Source: Phlebopus portentosus (lineage: Eukaryota > Basidiomycota > Agaricomycetes > Boletales > Boletinellaceae). Taken from it: a DNA stretch of 64,000 nt. A program made the translations under genes and the position numbers. The stretch is taken from positions 248,001 through 312,000 of the forward strand of contig JAYXKI010000002.1 in assembly GCA_037892935.1 (NCBI GenBank). Reading direction: 5' to 3'. Below, piece by piece: positions 45,828 through 56,853 of the stretch; within the stretch, counting starts at the first letter, position 1; each line of letters starts with the position of its first letter. A model generated the notes under the pieces. That model was given only the letters and a program-made list of their open reading frames with translations, was not told the origin of the DNA and made no database searches.

Positions 45828-46068
45828 GAGGACGATGGGAGGGCAGAAGAAGGAGAGAGGTGCTATGTATAATTGCGGGACCCATGACGAGTACGATGGT
45901 AGTAGATAAAAGAAAGTTAGGCGCCGTGTGCTTCCAGGGTCATCCCGTTAGACGCCCGAAACTTCCCACCTACGGTCACTGCGCATTTGCTGCGATTTGC
46001 TGCTTGCTCATTCACCGCAGCAGCAGACTTGGTCGTAAATTTTTCCTGATTCACGTTATTAATTCATA
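45828..46068. promoter_or_regulatory. Bidirectional promoter region Dicer / PLP2
   Basis: 241 bp between divergent ATGs, so promoters and 5' UTRs of both genes must share it. No TATA box was evident. Confidence 0.45.
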
Positions 46069-47048
46069 ATGGCCATCAACGCGGATGAAGATACAGAATT
46101 GTGAGCACAGCAGCACGTTCCGTTGAGCCGTGGGTCACAATTTACCCTCACTCCAGCAATGATGCTCTTCGAAAGCACGGTATCCTACCACCCAAACCAG
46201 AAGCACCACGTACACCATCACCTCCGCTATCACCTACTTTAGAGGAATTGCTACAGGATTTCGAACCTGATCAGATACGAGAACAAGCAGAGGAGGCACG
46301 AAATGATGATGAAGCACGTGCTATCGAGGCATATCGGCGCAAACGGATTGCAGAAATACAGCAGGAGCAACGACGAGCGAGATTTGGACGCGTATATCCG
46401 ATTGGGAGGGATGATTACACTAGAGAAGTGACGGAGGCAAGCAAAATTGACGAGGAGGGTGAAGAGATGGTCAACAAGGGTACTGGTGTAGTATGTTTCT
46501 TGTACAAAGATGGGTGGGTATTCACGACAGTATTCATTGTAGTGTACCCGTCTAATACCTCTTGCCACTAGCCATGTTCCAAGTGAACGAGCCTTCAATT
46601 ACATACGAACACTCGCGAGTCGTCATCCTCGCACCAAGTTCGTTTCGATCGTTGGAGACAAGTGTGTACCGAATTATCCTGATCGTCATCTCCCAACTTT
46701 CTTCATCTATCGTAAGGGGGAAATAGTAAATCAACAGGTTGCTTGGGGAGCTGACAGAGAACGAGGTCTTGAAGGTAAAGTAATGTGATATCAGTTATTC
46801 AGGTGCTTCGACTTACGGATTTCACAGAGCTCGAGGCTCTCCTGGTGAGTTGCGGCGCTGTGACTCCCTCGGACTTACCACGGCCTTCTCAGAATGTCGC
46901 CGAAAATGATGAGGATAATGACTTGTCGGACGATGCATATGGAGAGTTCTCTAGGTCATCGGTAGCCAAGGCCAATATAGGCGCACCGAAGAACATTAGA
47001 GACTCGGCGCGCGAAAATGACGACTCCGATTTTGATTTCGACCTATGA
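46069..47048 (+). CDS. PLP2: Phosducin-like protein, PLP2/PhLP2 type
   Basis: Four exons (46069-46100, 46157-46513, 46572-46774, 46828-47048) give 270 residues, in the normal range. The N-terminal part has FNDALRKHGILPPK, a conserved opening of the PhLP2 group, then a long charged helix (QIREQAEEARNDDEARAIEAYRRKR). The thioredoxin-fold domain follows: VVCFLYKDGHVPSERAFNYI, TKFVSIVGDKCVPNYPDRHLPTFFIYRKGEI. The C-terminus is acidic, ending DDSDFDFDL. PhLP2 proteins cooperate with the CCT chaperonin in folding actin, tubulin and cell-cycle proteins. The redox-active cysteine pair of true thioredoxins is absent, as expected. All splice phases close without indels. Confidence 0.9.
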
Positions 47049-50000
47049 GGTTATACGGAAACCTAATGTATTGTAACCCTGCGTTGACCATTCACACCAA
47101 TATAATTCATCATCACTGTATATGAGGACCGCCAACAACACACACTATTCTTCGTGTTGGCGACTCTTCCTGTGATCTACAGAGGAGGCGAGGAGCAATC
47201 TCGTAGGTTTCTTCAGTCTCTCACACCGGTCACCCATACGAATACCTTGCGACCGGGGCGCTTCTGCGTATGGTGAATGTTGTGAGACTTAATCCACGTT
47301 ACTACGCCACCTCCACGTCGGAGTAACTGTGAAATGGTCTATCGCAGACTCGGAAACAGCGAAGGATCGCGGTGTCGGCTCACGTTTCTAGAGGCTTCTC
47401 TAGACGTCAATGATCCTATCTTCCTCTCCTGTGGTCGAAGTGGATAGTCTGCCCCTATTCCGGCTCGATCTTGTTCCGAATTACTCTACTCCGAAGACCG
47501 CTTACTGATGCTGAGACTCTGCTCTTTCTTCCTCGTAACTATCGAAATTGTGAAGAAGATTGAGAAGTTTATGCACTACGAGATTATCAGCAAAGAGGGC
47601 CTCTGGTGACTGATATCTGATCTACAAAGTTATTCCATCATTTCATCCTTAAAAGCGGTAGTCAACCATTGTTTCCAAACGCTATGCGATGCGAGTTGTT
47701 TCGGAAATAGCAGCTAAAGAGAGAAGCTCCTTTTCCTGTGCTGAAGAGCCTCAGCTATCTCATGAAATGCATGGAGAAGATATTATTCGGTCAAGTATAC
47801 CCGTTTCTAGCTCGGAACTGAGAAAGAACCGCGTGGCAAGGTGCGGTTCGGAGTTGAAAGAATGCTTCGAACTTCTACCCGTAAGGATTAGCAGAAAGAT
47901 GAACAGGTTTTCTTGTATTATGGTGTAATTGCAATTCTCAACTGCGCCGAGGAGATCATTGTCGAAGTTGAAATATAAACATCAGACGTATTTACAACAG
48001 TCCTCTTGCTATTTTCAAGAACGATCCGCTAGCGCGATGACTTCCTATGATGAACTCGGGTCGCTTCAGATCTAATCTTTGAGCGCTGCGGTCCTCTGAG
48101 AATCACCTCGTGCAATAAACAATCGAATTTACTTTAGCTCGATCTATCTGACGTCGGATTCCTCCAATCACATTCTCGTCCACTTTCTTCAAAACTCCTA
48201 GATTACGCGCCACGCGATGCGGACTCTTAACATTTCTCAAGAGGTCGCGATACATCACTGAAATTGTGGCAACGTCATCTTCGTGTAGGCACCGCCCCCT
48301 CCGGCGCCCTAGACAAACGGGATAGGAGCTGCGCCGTGTCTAAGAGCGTTATGTTATACCCCATGAGACGAGATCGTGACTCGAGAGCGCAGCTGCCGTG
48401 ACGGTGGGAGTAGTAACCAATGGCAAAAGCACTTAGGAGCTTTTCTGAATCTTGAGTTTCCGAATCAAAGCACAGCATGATAAGTACCTTGAGTTAGATC
48501 GCGATTGAAGGACCGTAATGCGAATCGCGCATCGACGAGTACCATCGCAATAGCAGTAGTCATAATGGAGCCTTCCCTATCAGACGCAAGGATGTATGGC
48601 CAGCTCAATTGCTGCTAATCACTGATCAGTGTTGCATCAGACAACCTTTATCAAAAACGCATTGCGATCGCGGCCTTCGAAAGGCGGATCTTGAAGATTA
48701 TATATAAGAGATCTAATCCGAATTTCGGTTGTGAGGATGGTCAGAATATCTCGAGTGCTGTACGATGATAGTCCGTTCATTTCGGTAGGGAGACCGTAGC
48801 TCAAAGATCGTAAACCTGGGGGAATGATGATTAGCTCTAATGAGTGCTCTGCCACTAGAATTGACGTACAGATTTACACGTATAATAAGTACATATTTCT
48901 CATGGACCAGGGTCACACAATTTACGATTTTGGGCGAATGATCCAGATCAGGCGAATGATACGCCCTTTCTTTTCGGTGTTCGCGTGTCGGACGATTCCC
49001 GAGCTTTACTGGAGATTCTATGCTTTTTCTCCTTTTCTTTCTTCACCTGAGCTGTTCTCGCGCGAACAACTTCCTTTGCTTTCTCCTGTAAGACAATGTC
49101 AAAGAACAACGTAACTAATCAAAGTATATCTAATCCGCTTACCAGTCGACTGTTGTTAGAAGAACGACGTTCACCCTTGTTTCGACAGGCTTCAATCCGT
49201 TCCTGCATTAGGTAAATTAGGTAAATTGATTGCTGCGCCGATTTGTGGGCTTTCTAAAGACTCCCGCGCAGTTAACGGAGGCTTACATGGGTTTTCTTTT
49301 TCTTCACGAGGGTTTTCTCTTCTTGAGATTCTCCTATAGATTCTGCCAGTTGTAAGGCTTCGTTCTAGCGTAAATCGGACGAGATATTCTCTACTAATTA
49401 CCAACGGAAGGCGGGAAAGCGACCCACCTTGGAGTCAACATAGCGCTTTTCTTTCTTTGCCATGAGTTGCTGCCAGTGGTGGGAGTTGAAAACAAAGTAT
49501 TGGATCATGTGACGTCCACGAGCATCTCAGATTAGGATTGCCCGTTTGGGAACACTGCCTTCCCTCCTTCCAGCATGGTCCACTTGTGCGCAATTCCTAT
49601 ACCACCGAGCAATTACTCGTTGTTTACTCTCAGTGATGCATCAATGTGGGAAGCATTTTACCACATGGAACAGTGCGTTCCCGACTGGCTTCTTGATTCA
49701 ATATTCGGAGTTGGTGAACGTTTGTTGTGGTGATTGCCTTGCTTCGCTCACTCTTCCCTTCGTACGACTATGCATATGGTCCAATTCATCTCAGACAGTG
49801 ATGTGTGCTACGTAAAAGATTAAGCATCAAGCCATAGCACTGCAGGATACCCACATTTTGTAAGCGCCGCATATTTTCACAAATGGTCTGGGATTCGCTG
49901 CCTCACGAGCCCCGAATGCCAAGGCATTTTCAAAGTCTTGTATTCCGAAGCAGTGAGAAGAAGCGGCGCAAGCTCGTGAACGGTACGTTGCGGATCACTA

Positions 50001-51183
50001 CTATTATTGTCATTGGAGTGTAGCTGAGCCTGAAGGATATGGCCAGATACTTTCCCCGCCGGTTGTGATCCTTTCACAGCCTTAACGGTCTTGTCGGATG
50101 TGGCACGTTATTTCAGAAGCATCGACTTCTTATGACCCTGTAGCATTCGCCGCAAGCTTCGGTCGGATATTCCTCTGACTGCGACACGAGCTTTGTTGAA
50201 TCAGAGCAGACACACCTCAGACACGATAGGAGGACTTACTGGAGGATCAATGGAAAGGCCTTCTGTTTACCACGTGAAGAACTCCGCAGCTGGCTATGCT
50301 CTGTCCTGGCATATAAAGTATGGAGAACTTGAAAGCGAAACAAACAGCTTCCTAGAGAGCTTTTCAGCTTCATTGAACTCTATATTTTCTCTATTCCTTG
50401 TACCACGAGCTCCGCTTGACTCGGATATGTGCCATTGGAGAAGGTCTGCAGTATGCTTGCTACTGGCACGGATATTGTCTGACCAAGCATCTGCCAGAGT
50501 AACCAACATCTATTTGAGATGTGGCCATAGAGACCCTCTCGTGAGTGCCGTAGATGCTCCTCTATCGGACCTTATCACTAATAGGCATGCAGCCTGATGA
50601 AATGGTAATAAGTCGCTGTTCGTCGTCCATAACCGAGACTAGAGATTTACTTGTCTCGACAGATCTATTGCGTCAACCCCAAATGCAAGTTCAGTCCGAA
50701 CCATCCAATAGATTGCCTCCCACCTACCTGTCAACAGACTTGTTGGCAATAGTACGTGTCTATTTTTTCGTGAGGGGTTCACGCTAATCTGTAATGCTAG
50801 TCGTCAGTACCCAGAGCAGTACAGTAAGCCTGACCTCTCTGTTTTTTTACAGAGTGCTTCTCTTATGCACTTATCCAGCTCCACAGATCAACTCCGTCTG
50901 TCCGTCTTGCGCAAGGCAAGGATACTATTAAGTAATTGCTTGAGGGTGGACATAATCTCTCCTTTTCATAAATGCAAGCGGGCGCTTTGCCGTGAACCAG
51001 TCCTATTCAATTTACCTTTCGATATTTATTTATAAATAGCAGTGATTGTTGAATTCGAGGAGTGGTACTATCCGTACTATTGCATGCACTTTCCATAGAC
51101 AGATTGTGTCCTGAAAGAACAAGAACAACAAAGACGATTTGCTCTGTATTCTTTCTTGATCTGATTAGATGAAACAGGAGTCT
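47049..51183. other. Long region without recognised genes
   Basis: About 4.1 kb. The longest frames (for example 50193-50597, 134 codons) have no domain, no splice-consistent extension and ordinary composition. I saw no tRNA-like B box, no tandem repeats and no similarity to elements elsewhere in the window. It could hold noncoding transcripts, a decayed element or a fast-evolving small gene. Confidence 0.4.
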
Positions 51184-51200
51184 CACGTGGCCTGCACGTG
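51184..51200 (+). promoter_or_regulatory. Two CACGTG elements upstream of the 51321 gene
   Basis: CACGTGG occurs twice, 11 bp apart (51184 and 51195), about 120-137 bp before the ATG. Paired, helically phased bHLH-type sites are plausible; this is inferred from sequence only. Confidence 0.4.
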
Positions 51201-51320
51201 GAGAGCGTTGGCTTGTCGACCACGGCCACAATTTTATCCCAGGTTTGCCGAGCTCTGTGGTGTATATGAGTTCATATTTCTCTGTCTTGTTCTCTTCCCT
51301 CTTTAAATCAAACCACGATC

Positions 51321-52042
51321 ATGGCTGGTGCGTCCTCTCACATACCGTCTTGACACCACCGGATGTTTGTGACTCTACAATGTTGCTCCGTTTATACAGG
51401 AACTAAACGTAGCGCTCCTGAGTCTGAACCAAGAGAAACGCGTTCTTCAAAGAATCCAAAGACCAGCGAATCGCCTAAATCGTCTGCAAAGAACGGAAAG
51501 GGCGCAGCTAAAGGAGGGAAGAAGGGTGCTAGAGTACGTATACCTTATTCTTGGTACGCTGACAGCAGGCCCAGTTTCTGATCGTCTGGACGTACCATCA
51601 GGCATCCCTGGCCCCGTCAGCCTTCAAATCAAAGGCTCTCCCGCTTCACGTTAATTTTACGCACACACCACCAGCCATTGCCGATGATGACAAGACTGTG
51701 CCATCGACAGCTGCTGATCCAGGCGCGATCGGTTCTGTTACGCTGATCCCCACGGAGTTTAGCACGGGAAGCTATGGCTGGAAGGGCAGCAAACGCGTCA
51801 CGATTGAGCTACCGAATCCTGATGGTGGCGAGCCTGAGAAAGTGCATGTTATGATCTCGTGCGTTGAATCGAGTTCCTCTCGTTCTTGATAGAAATGACC
51901 TGATACTTTTCGCTCAAACAGGATTAACGCGACCGTAGTTGGAAGCAAGAACGTGAGGGAAGAAGCAGGTGATGATGATGATAAAGATGCTAAGGAAGCG
52001 AAAGAAGACGCTGACAAGGTTGCTGAAGAGTCGGCTGAATGA
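51321..52042 (+). CDS. Small conserved-looking protein of unknown function
   Basis: Four exons (51321-51327, 51400-51533, 51602-51858, 51922-52042) give 172 residues. I do not recognise a named family, although ALPLHVNFTHTPP and TEFSTGSYGWKGSKR read like strongly constrained sequence and seem familiar from mushroom proteomes. Layout: a basic Ser/Lys-rich N-terminal third (like a nuclear or nucleolar segment), a central beta-rich core of about 85 residues ending in KVHVMISINATVVGSKN, and an acidic Asp/Lys/Glu tail (DDDDKDAKEAKEDADK). The first exon is only 7 nt, coding Met-Ala plus one base. The 51534 donor (GTACGT) and 51601 acceptor were chosen because they keep the ASLAPSAFKSK frame open. 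The basic-core-acidic layout recalls histone or ribosome chaperones, but this is speculation. Confidence 0.7.
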
Positions 52043-52384
52043 TTGGTTCATTCCCTGGCCCGACCATCTTGGAGTGGCGTCTTCTTGCTTTGATGGGAAT
52101 TTTATATATGTTACGAATATTTTGACGAAATCTATTCAAACGTGTCTGCGTCTATAGTGTTCAATCGGAATCGAGTGTAATGGATCGACTTGAGTGGTCT
52201 AATACCCATATGACGATAGCCTGAAAAAAAATGTGTCTTGTTTTGCTAATCAAGAGCTTTTTGTTCACGTTGGCCATGCCTATCGCAGCATGTGCGACAT
52301 TGTGAGCAAGTTTCTTCCTTGAATCTGTGAGGTCCTTGCATGTGAAAGCTGGAAAGGCATGAAGGCGCGTCGCGACACGATGCC
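52043..52384. other. Intergenic, no gene seen
   Basis: 342 bp between two plus-strand genes; 3' end of the unknown gene and promoter side of UBP14. Confidence 0.4.
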
Positions 52385-52390
52385 CACGTG
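52385..52390 (+). promoter_or_regulatory. CACGTG element upstream of UBP14
   Basis: CCCACGTGATGG lies with its core 64 bp upstream of the chosen UBP14 ATG at 52454, identical in sequence and distance to the element before the dynactin-like gene (5995). Confidence 0.4.
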
Positions 52391-52453
52391 ATGGACGCGT
52401 GTCTGCAGCTCTGATTCAAAGGTGCTCCTCTCCATTCATCTCTCATCCCATCT

Positions 52454-55385
52454 ATGGTCGTAACTTGTACGCATATATCCCGCTTGGCTCAGCTTTCTGG
52501 CCCAAGGCTCTCGCAATCTGTTCATCGGGAGGAGTGCACACAATGCTTTGACAATCAGGTGCCTCGTTTTGCTCCTGCGCCGTTGCGCCACACTCATAGC
52601 TCGTTCAGGACAGCGAAGCAGGCATTGATGTCTGTCTGACGTGCTTCAATGGTGGCTGCCTCAGTTCAGAACGCCATCATGCACGAACACATGTTGAGAA
52701 GACAGGCCATAACTTCGCCTTGAACATCAAGCGGAGACCCAAACCAACAAGCCCAAGAAGGGTGCGTCTCCATCGCATCAATCGTGAACAATCAGAAATA
52801 TGCTGATCAATGGGCTACAGGAGGGCCGTGAAGAGCCTCCCGCCAAGATTACGAAACTGGCAATCATAGAAGAAAGGGAAGAAGATAAATTTGATCACAT
52901 CACAACACTGAAATGCTGGGGCTGCGAAAGCCAGTCAGGCCGGGAGCTCCCCGAACTTTCTGATGATGAAAAGGTGAAAGGACTCGTGCGAGATATCATG
53001 ACTTCACTATCATCTGCACGTCAATCAGAAGTGAAGGCTTGGGAAGAGGAGATCGAAGCATGCGAGCATACCTTGTTATTGGAGCAATCAGAATTGGCAG
53101 GTCCTGTAGAAGAATCTGGCCTTGCACAGTGCACAAAATGCGATCTGAAAGAGAACCTGTGGCTTTGCCTCACTTGCGGGTCTCTCAGATGTGGCAGGGC
53201 GCAGTATGGTGGATTGGGAGGCGAAGGCCATGGATTAGCTCACTTTGAAGAAACACGACACCCGGTCAGCGTCAAGCTCGGCACTATCACTCCCGAGGGT
53301 AGCGCCGGTTAGTATCCATCCTGTTGACTCAAACCTGTTTCTGACTCCTCGGCCGTGTAGATATCTACTGCTATGAGTGTGACGACGCAAAACTTGACCC
53401 AGACCTTGCTGCGCATCTCGCAATCTTTGGCATCAATGTTGCGCAGCAGACCAAAACAGAAAAGACGATGACCGAGCTGGTTCGTAAAGATTGTCGATTG
53501 ATCGAGCGTATACTCATAGCTTGCACATAGCAAATTGAGCACAACCTCAACTTTGACTTCAGCCTGACGGATGAATCCGGGAACGCTCTTGAACCTGTCT
53601 TTGGTCCGGGCCTGACTGGTTTGGCGAATTTGGGCAATAGGTACGTGCTATTTCTTAAGCCAACAATTGCTGCTTAAAGGACATACAGTTGTTACATGGC
53701 CTCAGTAGCCCAAGTGCTCTTTTCGCTTCCCGATTTTCAAAAAAGATATTTGCCTTCCGCAGCCCGTCACTGGCAACTATGTCCGGAACCTCTTCCTGCG
53801 TCGTGCCTTGAATGTCAGATGCATAAACTCGCAGATGGTTTGCTGTCTGGGCATTATTCAAAGCCTCGTACGGAACCGTCGGGGGACCCAATGCTCCACG
53901 ACTCTCCAGCGCCAGTTTTCCAAGAAGGAATAAAACCCGCATCGTTCAAGGCGCTAATCGGAAAGGGTCACGCGGAATTTGCAACCATGCGGCAGCAGGA
54001 TGCTGAAGAGTTCTTTTCGCACTTGCTAACGGTTCTACGCCAGGAGGCGAAGAAACGTCAACTTAAGCAGGAGGACGAGCCGACAGAAATATTCACGTTT
54101 GGAATGGAGCAGAGATTACAGTGCGGGGAGTGTAAGCGTGTCAGATATCGAGTGGACAGTCAGGATCTTCTAGGCGTGCCAGTACCAGCGCGCGAGAAAG
54201 GCAAGGACGAGGAGGGGAAGACCATTTATGAGAATGTGACATTGAAAGAGACCCTAGACTTGGTAACTGGGGACGAAGCATTAGAATATCGTTGTCCAAA
54301 TTGCAGCAAGACGGTCCTTGCAATGAAGTGAGCCGGTCTACTTCTGATTTCTGAATATGCTCATATTTTATCTCTCTACAGACGGACTCGCTTTTCCACT
54401 TTTCCGAAAGTACTCGTTTTGCATGCCAAAAAGTTTCAGCTCGTAAACTGGGTTCCAGCAAAGCTCGGTAAGATTTCCCTTCAGCGTCCGATGGTCACTT
54501 TGTTGACAAAGAACAGATATTCCACTCATTCTTCCCGAGAATGACGAATTAACGTTGGATTCGTATCTTGGCCACGGCTTGCAGCCCGGAGAAGTCGAAT
54601 TTTCCGATGATGCAGCTGGTATGAAAGGAAATATGTTGCCGAATTATGATGTTCAATGATGTGTTGTAGCGGCTGCAGAACCGACATTCAATGAAGCTGC
54701 GTTGAGTCAGCTAGAAGCAATGGGTTTCCCGCAGATACGGTGCAAGAAAGCATTACTGGCAACGGGAAATGCGGATCCAGAGGCGGCTATGGAATGGCTA
54801 TTCGCGCATATGGAAGATCCTGGTGAGCTGATATCCTTTGAAGATGATGTACTTCAGTCCATGTTGATTATATTCTGTTGTAGATATCGATGACCCATTA
54901 CCTGCTGGTGGAAGCGCTACAATCGGCAAGCCTGAACCGTCTCCGGAGCAGATCAGCATGCTCGCTGATATGGGATTCACCCCCGCTCAGGCGCGTAAAG
55001 CGCTGCGTGAAGCTGTATGTTATTCATCTCCGTTATATCGAGTAGGATCTGACCATATCATCCTCAGGGAGGTAGTTCCGAACGAGCTGTTGACTGGCTT
55101 TTCAGTCATCCTGATGACATGGGCGAAGACGTCGCTGCGCCCGCTCCGGAGGCTGCCGCTCCAAAACACCCCGGAGGATCAGCGACCCTACCAGCGAGAT
55201 ATCGTCTCAAAGCTTTCATCTCGCATAAGGGTCCTTCGGTCCACTCAGGACATTACGTCGCGCATATCAAGACAGAAAGGGAGGGCTGGGTCCTCTTCAA
55301 TGACGAGAAGGTCGTTCGCGCGGATGACGACAGTGTAAGAGAGCTGAAGAAGCTCGCTTATCTGTATATCTTCGAGCGGGTTTGA
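52454..55385 (+). CDS. UBP14: Ubiquitin carboxyl-terminal hydrolase, UBP14/USP5 (isopeptidase T)
   Basis: Eleven exons: 52454-52558, 52609-52761, 52821-53307, 53361-53479, 53531-53640, 53689-54327, 54382-54467, 54517-54618, 54670-54822, 54884-55014 and 55068-55385; 800 residues, all phases closing. Domain order matches USP5: an N-terminal variant zinc finger (CTQCFDN, CLTCFNGGC, HHARTH), a ZnF-UBP (CTKCDLKENLWLCLTCG, RCGR, GHGLAHFEE), a USP core with catalytic Cys326 (LGNSCYMAS) and His at about 757 (HSGHYVAHI), and two UBA domains inserted in the core (about 607-645 and 668-707). These enzymes disassemble free polyubiquitin chains and keep the proteasome supplied with ubiquitin. The first ATG at 52454 is chosen; the N-terminus is short compared with animal USP5. 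The 3' end faces RPF2. Confidence 0.9.
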
Positions 55386-55573
55386 AATGGGTAATGTCTT
55401 GCATGGGAATATTGAAGAACGATCTGACGATAGAGACAATGATGAAAGAGATCCGTGTAACTGGCAACTTCTTGATGGCACGCAAATCGCATAGCAGAGC
55501 AATAGGACGAGTATATAACACACCAATAGTTCAATATGAATGTACAAGCAGAAAGTGAATGATAACAAATCAA

Positions 55574-56770
55574 TCAAGCGGCTCTTCTCCGTTTGCCACT
55601 GGGCTCCTCGTCTGATTCCGATCCCGAATCTGACTCTGACTCCTCTCCAGGAACAGGATTGTCTCGTAACGCCTTCATCTTCTTCGTCTGCAACTTGCTC
55701 AAGTCCTGCTTTCCAATATGTAAACGACCGCGAACATCGCCCATCTCGTCCACTTCGACGTTCTTCTTCCTATTCCCGAGCCCCTTCTCGACGTCCTGTT
55801 TCTTGAGTTTCGGTCGTTTCAATGCGGCTTTCAGTATCTCCGGGTCTGCGGGCTGGTGTCGACGGAGAGTGAGGTCAAAACAAGGTCCCATCGGAACAAG
55901 CTCGACCCTAGGCACTTTCGTGCCTGAAGCAACCGCGTTAATGGTGTATGTCCGGATGTGGACTTTTGGAAGGTTTTTGGTGTCATCTGAGTCTAGCAAA
56001 ATAGCGCTAACATTGTTTAGCCCTTCGGGTGTCGGAGCAAGCTGCACGCTTATGACGTGTTCGACACCGGAGAGGTGTATCCCATCTATGACTTCACTCC
56101 CGAAGAAGTCTAGTAGGAGAGATTTGAGTTGCATGAAACGAGGGTGCGTGTCGAACAGATCTGAAGCGAAATGCATCAATGGCCTATGACCAGGGGTTGC
56201 TTTCCTTGTCTATGCGCACGAAACATGAGATTTAGCTGAAGAAATAGGAAATTGATAGGAAATCGTACCTTGAATTCATCCATGCTCACAAACTTGTCCA
56301 CCCCAACCTCGATCATATCGAGCACCTTATTATTGAACATGCGCACGAACGTCAAGCCGTCTGGCCTCTTCTTCGTGCTCTGTGCAACAACGAATAGCGA
56401 AGCGTCATTCTTGTCCGCCCAGAATTCTAACGACGAAGTGTCCTCGAATGGTCGAATGGTATTTTTCTTTGAAAACGAAATTGCGTGCGGCCGTTTCAAG
56501 GCCATCTATACGACCAACCAGGTAAGCAAGATTACTTATAATGCAGAGTATGGAAGCTGAATGCATACCAGCTCTTTCATCGCTGCGTTCAATACTTCTC
56601 CAGTCGAAGTTCCCTTGACGAAAACTGCGGTACGAGGATCCTCAACTTCTTTGGGCTCTCGGCCCTCAAGTGCCCTTTTCGATCTAGCATTTCGCGGCTT
56701 ACTGAGGTATACAGTCAGCCGAAGTTAGCCGCTAGAGTTCTATTTGTCTCACTCACACGACTCTGAGCAT
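55574..56770 (-). CDS. RPF2: Ribosome production factor 2, Brix domain
   Basis: Four exons on the minus strand (56770-56757, 56701-56569, 56505-56269, 56209-55574) give 339 residues, the usual size. It begins MLRVVKPRNARSKRALEGREP, matching Rpf2, and has a Brix (sigma70-like) domain: VFVKGTSTGEVLNAAMKEL, SLEFWADKNDASLFVVAQST, HRPLMHFASDLFD, then VELVPMGPCFDLTLRR. The tail is basic then acidic with a final KRRRAA. Rpf2 with Rrs1 brings 5S RNP (5S rRNA, Rpl5, Rpl11) into the pre-60S particle in the nucleolus. The first exon is 14 nt. The intron 3 acceptor at 56210 was chosen because it yields DEFKTRKATPGHRP in phase. A CACGTG core lies about 80 bp upstream. Confidence 0.9.
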
Positions 56771-56847
56771 GTTTTTGCAACAGCTAGCTACTCAATCGTT
56801 GTCCACGACTTTCAAAAAAAAAAAGTGATGGTCACAACAAGTTCAGT

Positions 56848-56853
56848 CACGTG
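56848..56853 (-). promoter_or_regulatory. CACGTG element upstream of RPF2
   Basis: On the gene strand it reads CACACGTGACTG, about 80 bp before the RPF2 ATG. Same core and orientation as the elements before the RAP1-like, p24-like and UBP14 genes. Confidence 0.4.

Noticed and set aside
50193..50597. 134-codon plus-strand frame in the 47-51 kb gap
   Set aside because: No recognisable domain, no flanking splice sites that extend it, and composition no different from chance frames nearby.
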